A DNA stretch of 64,000 nt, from positions 1 to 64,000 of the forward strand of contig CASELS010000004.1 of assembly GCA_949288855.1 (NCBI GenBank). The letters run 5' to 3'. The notes beneath the pieces were generated by a model, which ran no database searches, was not told where the DNA came from, and saw nothing but the letters and a program-made list of their open reading frames with translations. How positions within the stretch are numbered: position 1 is the first letter of the stretch; each line of letters begins with the position of its first letter. The position numbers were made by a program, and so were the translations under genes. Origin of the DNA: an uncultured Collinsella sp. (lineage in GTDB: Bacteria > Actinomycetota > Coriobacteriia > Coriobacteriales > Coriobacteriaceae). Shown here piece by piece: positions 59,759 through 64,000 of this stretch.

Positions 59759-62700
59759 CTACTTGCCCACGCCCTCGCCCAGGCGCTCGGCCACGGCGGC
59801 AACAGCCTCGTCAGAAACCGCACCACACGCCCGGCAAGCGCCCGTATCGGAGCTCGCCCACGCCGCAGACGCGGCGCCGGAGGCCGTGTGGCCCTCGTCA
59901 CCGGTATGGTCCGGGCGGAACTTGCTGTCGTCCATGTCCATGGCGAGCGGCTTCACGCTCTCCATCTTGAAGCCCTTGCCGGCGCGCATGTTCTCCTTGG
60001 CGACCGAGATCATAAGCTTGATGCGGTTCAGCTGGTTCACCTCGGAGGCACCGGGGTCGTAGTCCACGGCCACGATGTTGCTCTCGGGGTGCAGGCGGCG
60101 CAGCTCCTTGATAACGGCCTTGCCCACCACATGGTTGGGCAGGCACGCGAACGGCTGCGTGCAGATGATGTTCGGCGCACCGTGGTCGATGAGGTCGAGC
60201 ATCTCGGCCGTAAGGAGCCAGCCCTCACCCATGTTGTTGCAAAGGGAGAGCACCTGCGTTGCTTTCTCGGCCATGACGGAGATGGGCTCAGGCCGCTCGA
60301 AGCGCGCCGACTTCTCCAACAGCTCGTCCACAGGTTTGCGCATCCAGTCCACCATGCCAATGGCCGCGTCCATGGTCGCGCGCGACACCGCCGAGCTGCC
60401 GAGCTCGTCCTTCTGCACCTTGGCGTTGCTCATCGAGTAGAGGAAGAAGTCCAAAAGGCCCGGCACAACGGCCTCGCAGCCCTCGTTCTCAATGACCTCG
60501 ACCACGTGGTTGTTTGCCGTGGGGTGGAACTTGACGAGGATTTCGCCGACCACGCCCACGCGCGGCTTGGTGCCCTCGCCCACCAGCGGCATGGTGTCGA
60601 AGGCGCGGATGGCCTCGCGTGAGAGCTTGGTGAAGCTGCGGCGCGTGAAGCTGGGCGCGAGCTTGCGAGCACGGGCCATATACTCCTCAAAGAGCGCGTT
60701 CGCAGCGCCCGGCTCTGCCTCGTAGGGACGGCAGCGGTAGAGCATCTGCATCATCACGTCGCCAAAGAGCACGCAGTACACCGCGGCTTTGAGGAGGCCC
60801 GGCGAGAGCTTGAAGCCGGGGTTCTGCTCGTCGAGCTTGACCGCCGCGAGCGAGATAACCGGAATCTCGGGGTGACCGCTCTCGCGCAGGGCCTTGCGGA
60901 TGAGGGCGATGTAGTTGGTTGCACGGCAGCCACCGCCCGTCTGGCTGATGATGACGGCGGTCTTCTTGAGGTCGTACTTACCGCTCTCGATGGCCTCCAT
61001 GATCTGGCCCGTCACCAGAATAGAGGGGTAGCAGATGTCGTTGTTGACGTAGCGCAGACCCGCCTCAACGGCGCCGCGATCGGTGGAAGGCAGAAGCTCA
61101 AAGTTGTAGCCGCCCGCCTTCATGACCTCCTTCACCAGGTCAAAGTGGATGGGCGCCATCTGCGGGCAGAGGATGGTATAGCCCGCGTCGCGCATCTCCT
61201 CGGTGAAGGGTACCTTCTCAAACGCGGCGGAGTTGGCACGGCGCTGCGCGGCAAGCGCGTACTTGTGCGTGGAGAACGCGGGCGCGTCCGCACTCGGCGC
61301 CACCGGAGCGGCATCGCCCTGCTCGTAGGCCTCGCCCGCGGCGGCCGCTGCGGCGGCGCGCTCGGCCTCCTGGTCCTTGAGGGCGGCCATGAGCGAGCGG
61401 ATACGGATGCGCGCGGCGCCGAGGTTGGAGACCTCGTCGATCTTGAGCACGGTGTAGATCTTGTCGGAGCCCTCGAGGATCTCCTGCACCTGATCGGTCG
61501 TGAGCGCGTCCAGGCCGCAGCCAAACGAGTTCAGCTGGATAAGGTCGAGGTCGTTGCGCAGGGTCACCAGTTTGGCCGCACGGTAGAGGCGGCTGTGGAA
61601 CATCCACTGGTCCACAACGCGGATGGGGCGATCGGGCTTCACGAGGTGCGCGACCGAGTCCTCGGTAAGCACCGCAAATCCAAAGCTCGTGATGAGCTCG
61701 GGCAGGGCGTGATTGATCTCAGGGTCGTTATGGTAGGGACGCCCGGCGAGCACGATGCCGTGACCGCCGTGCTCCTCGATCCAATGGATGGCATCCTCGC
61801 CCATGGTCTGGATGTCCTCGTGGAACTTGGCATCCGCCTCGTACGCGGCGTTGACCGCGGCGTCGATCTCGGAGCGGGTGAGACGCGGCCCGCGCACGCG
61901 CCCGCGACCGGCCTCGGCATCAGCCACGCGCTCAACGGCCAAAAGCTCATACAGGCGGCGTTTGAGCTCGACCTTGTCGTGATAGGGCACGAACGGATAC
62001 ATGAACTCGACGTTCTTGCTCGCAATGTCATCGATGTTCAAGCCGAGCGCCGTGGGGTAGCTCATGACGATGGGGCAGTTGTAGCAGTTACCCGCCTGCG
62101 GGTCCTCCTGACGCTCCCAGCGGATGCAGGGCATCCAGATGAAATCGACGTCCTTGTCGATGAGGTTCATGACGTGGCCGTGCGACAGCTTTGCCGGGTA
62201 GCACACCGACTCGCTCGGCATAGACTCGATACCGGCGTCATAGGTCTTTTTGCTCGAGTTGTCCGAAAGCACGACGCGGAAGCCGAGTTTGGTGAAGAAC
62301 GCATGCCAGAACGGATAGTTCTCGTACATGTTGAGCGCACGCGGGATACCCACCGTGCCGCGCGGGGCGTCTGCCTCCTCGAGCACCGGACGGTTGAAGA
62401 GGAGCTCGTTTTTTTTGGTGAAGAGGTTGGGGGCCTCGGTCTTCTCCTTCTTGTGGCCGGCGCCCTTCTCGCAGCGGTTGCCCGTGATGAAGCGGCGACC
62501 GCCGCCAAAGTCGTTGATGGTGAGCAGGCAGTTGTTGGAGCAGCGGCCGCAGCGCGCATGCTTTTGGGTAACGGTGAGGTGCGCGATCTCGTCCGCGGGG
62601 AGGATGGTCGACACGCCGTCTGCACCCGCGCGGTCGCGCGCAAGAAGCGCCGCGCCGTAGGCGCCCATGCAGCCGGCGATGTCGGGACGGATGGCGTCGA

Positions 62701-64000
62701 CACCGGTTAGGAGCTCGAAGGCACGCAGGGTCGCGTCGCTCATGAACGTACCGCCCTGCACGATCACCTTCGTGCCGATCTCCTTAGGGTCGCGGAGCTT
62801 GATGACCTTGAAGAGGGCGTTTTTGATAACCGAGTACGAGAGGCCGGCGGCGATATCGCCCACCGTGGCGCCTTCCTTCTGCGCCTGCTTCACGCGGCTG
62901 TTCATAAAGACCGTGCAGCGGCTACCGAGGTCGACAGGGTTCTTGGCACGAATCGCCTCGGCGGCAAACGCGCGCACGTCCATGTTCATCGACACCGCAA
63001 AGCTCTCGATGAAGCTGCCGCAGCCCGAGGAGCACGCCTCGTTCAGCATGATGTGCTCGATCACACCATCGCGCACACGCAGGCACTTCATGTCCTGGCC
63101 GCCGATATCCAGAATGAACTCGACGCCCGGCAAGAACGCCTTGGCGCCGCGCAGGTGCGCCACGGTCTCGATCTCGCCCGAGTCGGCCTTGAGCGCCTCG
63201 ATGAGCAGGGCCTCGCCGTAACCGGTGGTGGTCACGTGCCCGATCGTAACGCCCGCGGGAATGTGCGCGTAGAAGTCGGCCATGATGACCTTGGCCGTAC
63301 CCAGGATGTCGCCGTTGTTGTTGCCATACCACGTGTGCAGGAGCTGCCCGTCCTCACCCACCATGGCGGCTTTCATGGTTGTGGAGCCCGCGTCGATACC
63401 AATGAACACGCGCTTGCCCGTATAGGTGGCCGCGTCGCCTGTGGGTACGACCTCGCGGTCGTGGCGGTCCTCGAACGCGCGGTAGGCGTCCTCGTCCGCA
63501 AAGAGCGGATCCAAGCGCGCCACCTCGGAGCCCTGCGTATCGCCGAGGGCATCGATGGCAGCAATGAGCTCGGGGAAGGTCGAGAGCTTGCTCGACTCGT
63601 GCGCCATGGCCGCGCCCGATGCCACAAACAGGTGCGCATTCTCCGGCACGATGCGGTGCGCCTCGTCCAGATCGAGCGTGAGATAGAAGCGGTGGCGAAG
63701 CTCGGAGAGGTACTGGAGCGGGCCGCCCAGGAAGGCAACGTTGCCGCGGATGGGGCGGCCGCAGGCGAGGCCGGAGATGGTCTGCGTGACCACAGCCTGG
63801 AAGATACTCGCCGCCACGTCCTCGGGAGCCGCGCCCTCGTTCAGAAGCGGCTGCACGTCGGACTTGGCGAACACGCCGCAGCGGCTTGCAATCGGGTAGA
63901 TGGTCGTGGCGCTCTTGGCGAGCTCGTTCAGCCCGCTCGCATCGGTGTGCAGAAGCGTCGCCATCTGGTCGATGAACGCGCCCGTGCCGCCAGCGCAGGT
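59759..64000 (-). CDS. Giant 2-hydroxyacyl-CoA dehydratase activase/dehydratase-like fusion (5' end outside window)
   Basis: At least 1413 residues; the frame stays open to the right edge (CAGGTGAFIDQMA), so the start is beyond it. The visible part begins in the end of a first BadF/BcrA-type ATPase domain. A second complete ASKHA ATPase follows from about residue 195 (FIGIDAGSTTMKAAMV, DIGGQDMKC, NEACSSGCGSFIESF), the cluster cysteines being in ACSSGCG. A Cys-rich stretch CGRCSNNC (near 500) comes next, then DUF2229/HgdB-like regions (SVCYPAKLSHGHV, CIRWERQEDPQAGNCYNCP, NNDICYPSILVTGQIMEA). The end carries CRACG. Such fusions resemble activators of Fe-S radical dehydratases, but their substrate is unknown. 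I see no separate HgdA/HgdB partner in the window. Confidence 0.85.
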   Translation of the reverse strand, partial: TCAGGTGAFIDQMATLLHTDASGLNELAKSATTIYPIASRCGVFAKSDVQPLLNEGAAPEDVAASIFQAVVTQTISGLACGRPIRGNVAFLGGPLQYLSELRHRFYLTLDLDEAHRIVPENAHLFVASGAAMAHESSKLSTFPELIAAIDALGDTQGSEVARLDPLFADEDAYRAFEDRHDREVVPTGDAATYTGKRVFIGIDAGSTTMKAAMVGEDGQLLHTWYGNNNGDILGTAKVIMADFYAHIPAGVTIGHVTTTGYGEALLIEALKADSGEIETVAHLRGAKAFLPGVEFILDIGGQDMKCLRVRDGVIEHIMLNEACSSGCGSFIESFAVSMNMDVRAFAAEAIRAKNPVDLGSRCTVFMNSRVKQAQKEGATVGDIAAGLSYSVIKNALFKVIKLRDPKEIGTKVIVQGGTFMSDATLRAFELLTGVDAIRPDIAGCMGAYGAALLARDRAGADGVSTILPADEIAHLTVTQKHARCGRCSNNCLLTINDFGGGRRFITGNRCEKGAGHKKEKTEAPNLFTKKNELLFNRPVLEEADAPRGTVGIPRALNMYENYPFWHAFFTKLGFRVVLSDNSSKKTYDAGIESMPSESVCYPAKLSHGHVMNLIDKDVDFIWMPCIRWERQEDPQAGNCYNCPIVMSYPTALGLNIDDIASKNVEFMYPFVPYHDKVELKRRLYELLAVERVADAEAGRGRVRGPRLTRSEIDAAVNAAYEADAKFHEDIQTMGEDAIHWIEEHGGHGIVLAGRPYHNDPEINHALPELITSFGFAVLTEDSVAHLVKPDRPIRVVDQWMFHSRLYRAAKLVTLRNDLDLIQLNSFGCGLDALTTDQVQEILEGSDKIYTVLKIDEVSNLGAARIRIRSLMAALKDQEAERAAAAAAAGEAYEQGDAAPVAPSADAPAFSTHKYALAAQRRANSAAFEKVPFTEEMRDAGYTILCPQMAPIHFDLVKEVMKAGGYNFELLPSTDRGAVEAGLRYVNNDICYPSILVTGQIMEAIESGKYDLKKTAVIISQTGGGCRATNYIALIRKALRESGHPEIPVISLAAVKLDEQNPGFKLSPGLLKAAVYCVLFGDVMMQMLYRCRPYEAEPGAANALFEEYMARARKLAPSFTRRSFTKLSREAIRAFDTMPLVGEGTKPRVGVVGEILVKFHPTANNHVVEVIENEGCEAVVPGLLDFFLYSMSNAKVQKDELGSSAVSRATMDAAIGMVDWMRKPVDELLEKSARFERPEPISVMAEKATQVLSLCNNMGEGWLLTAEMLDLIDHGAPNIICTQPFACLPNHVVGKAVIKELRRLHPESNIVAVDYDPGASEVNQLNRIKLMISVAKENMRAGKGFKMESVKPLAMDMDDSKFRPDHTGDEGHTASGAASAAWASSDTGACRACGAVSDEAVAAVAERLGEGVGK

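Overview
The window is 64 kb of a GC-rich bacterial chromosome, most likely from a Gram-positive actinobacterium of the class Coriobacteriia (Collinsella or a near relative). This is an inference, not a database match. It rests on high GC with strong GC3 bias, a Tad/Flp pilus locus with no outer-membrane secretin, a mannose-type PTS, a Phe T-box leader ahead of pheST, VanRS/PhoRB-type regulators and a giant 2-hydroxyacyl-CoA dehydratase activase-like protein. No rRNA, CRISPR array, prophage or transposase was seen. There is one tRNA (Phe).

Layout. 1-8.3 kb: a truncated hypothetical protein with TPR-like repeats; a Nudix hydrolase fused to a Vsr-type mismatch endonuclease; a small ORF; a GNAT acetyltransferase; HtpG; then a gene for a Vsr/DUF559-fold nuclease-like protein bracketed by two related non-coding elements with terminal inverted repeats. 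8.3-16.8 kb: a PhoR/PhoB-like pair downstream of a detached pstB, an ABC-F ATPase, a DUF2974 hydrolase and a VanS/VanR-like pair. 16.9-24 kb: a Kef-type antiporter, a patatin, an MscS channel, a MIF-like tautomerase, an acyl-ACP thioesterase, a Gfo/Idh oxidoreductase and a pentapeptide-repeat protein. 24-29.7 kb: one tight minus-strand operon, GH5-rsmI-metG-rsmA-tatD.

29.8-40.7 kb: tRNA-Phe, an Abi (AbiD/AbiF-type, HEPN) gene and a twelve-gene Tad operon on the minus strand, with overlapping genes in the order cpaB-tadZ-tadA-tadB-tadC-flp-hypothetical-three TadE-type pseudopilins around a TadG-like protein-DUF192. All four pilin-like proteins share an AQ[AG]T[VT]E processing-site motif. The prepilin peptidase is not in the window.

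41-48.3 kb: rsgA, a small membrane protein, a mannose-family PTS operon (IIA-IIB-IIC-IID) behind a promoter region holding four phased ACGGTAG repeats, a MarR regulator, and a Cof-type HAD phosphatase divergent from a GntR/UTRA regulator with a near-perfect operator between them. 48.4-64 kb: a SERCA-like Ca2+ P-type ATPase, pyruvate kinase, an alanine/sodium symporter, a zinc-dependent phospholipase C-like protein, pheT-pheS under a Phe T-box, and the 3' end of a >1400-residue fused activase/dehydratase-like protein that runs off the right edge.

Several intergenic regions carry conspicuous palindromes: an 80-nt hairpin present twice (78/80 identical), a 77-nt near-perfect hairpin, a 152-bp element with 24-bp perfect inverted ends, and the pair of ~190-bp elements around the nuclease-like gene. 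These, the Nudix-Vsr fusion, the phased PTS operator array and a GH5 protein that lacks its acid/base glutamate are the points most worth following up. Identities, composition and structures were judged by eye; nothing was computed.
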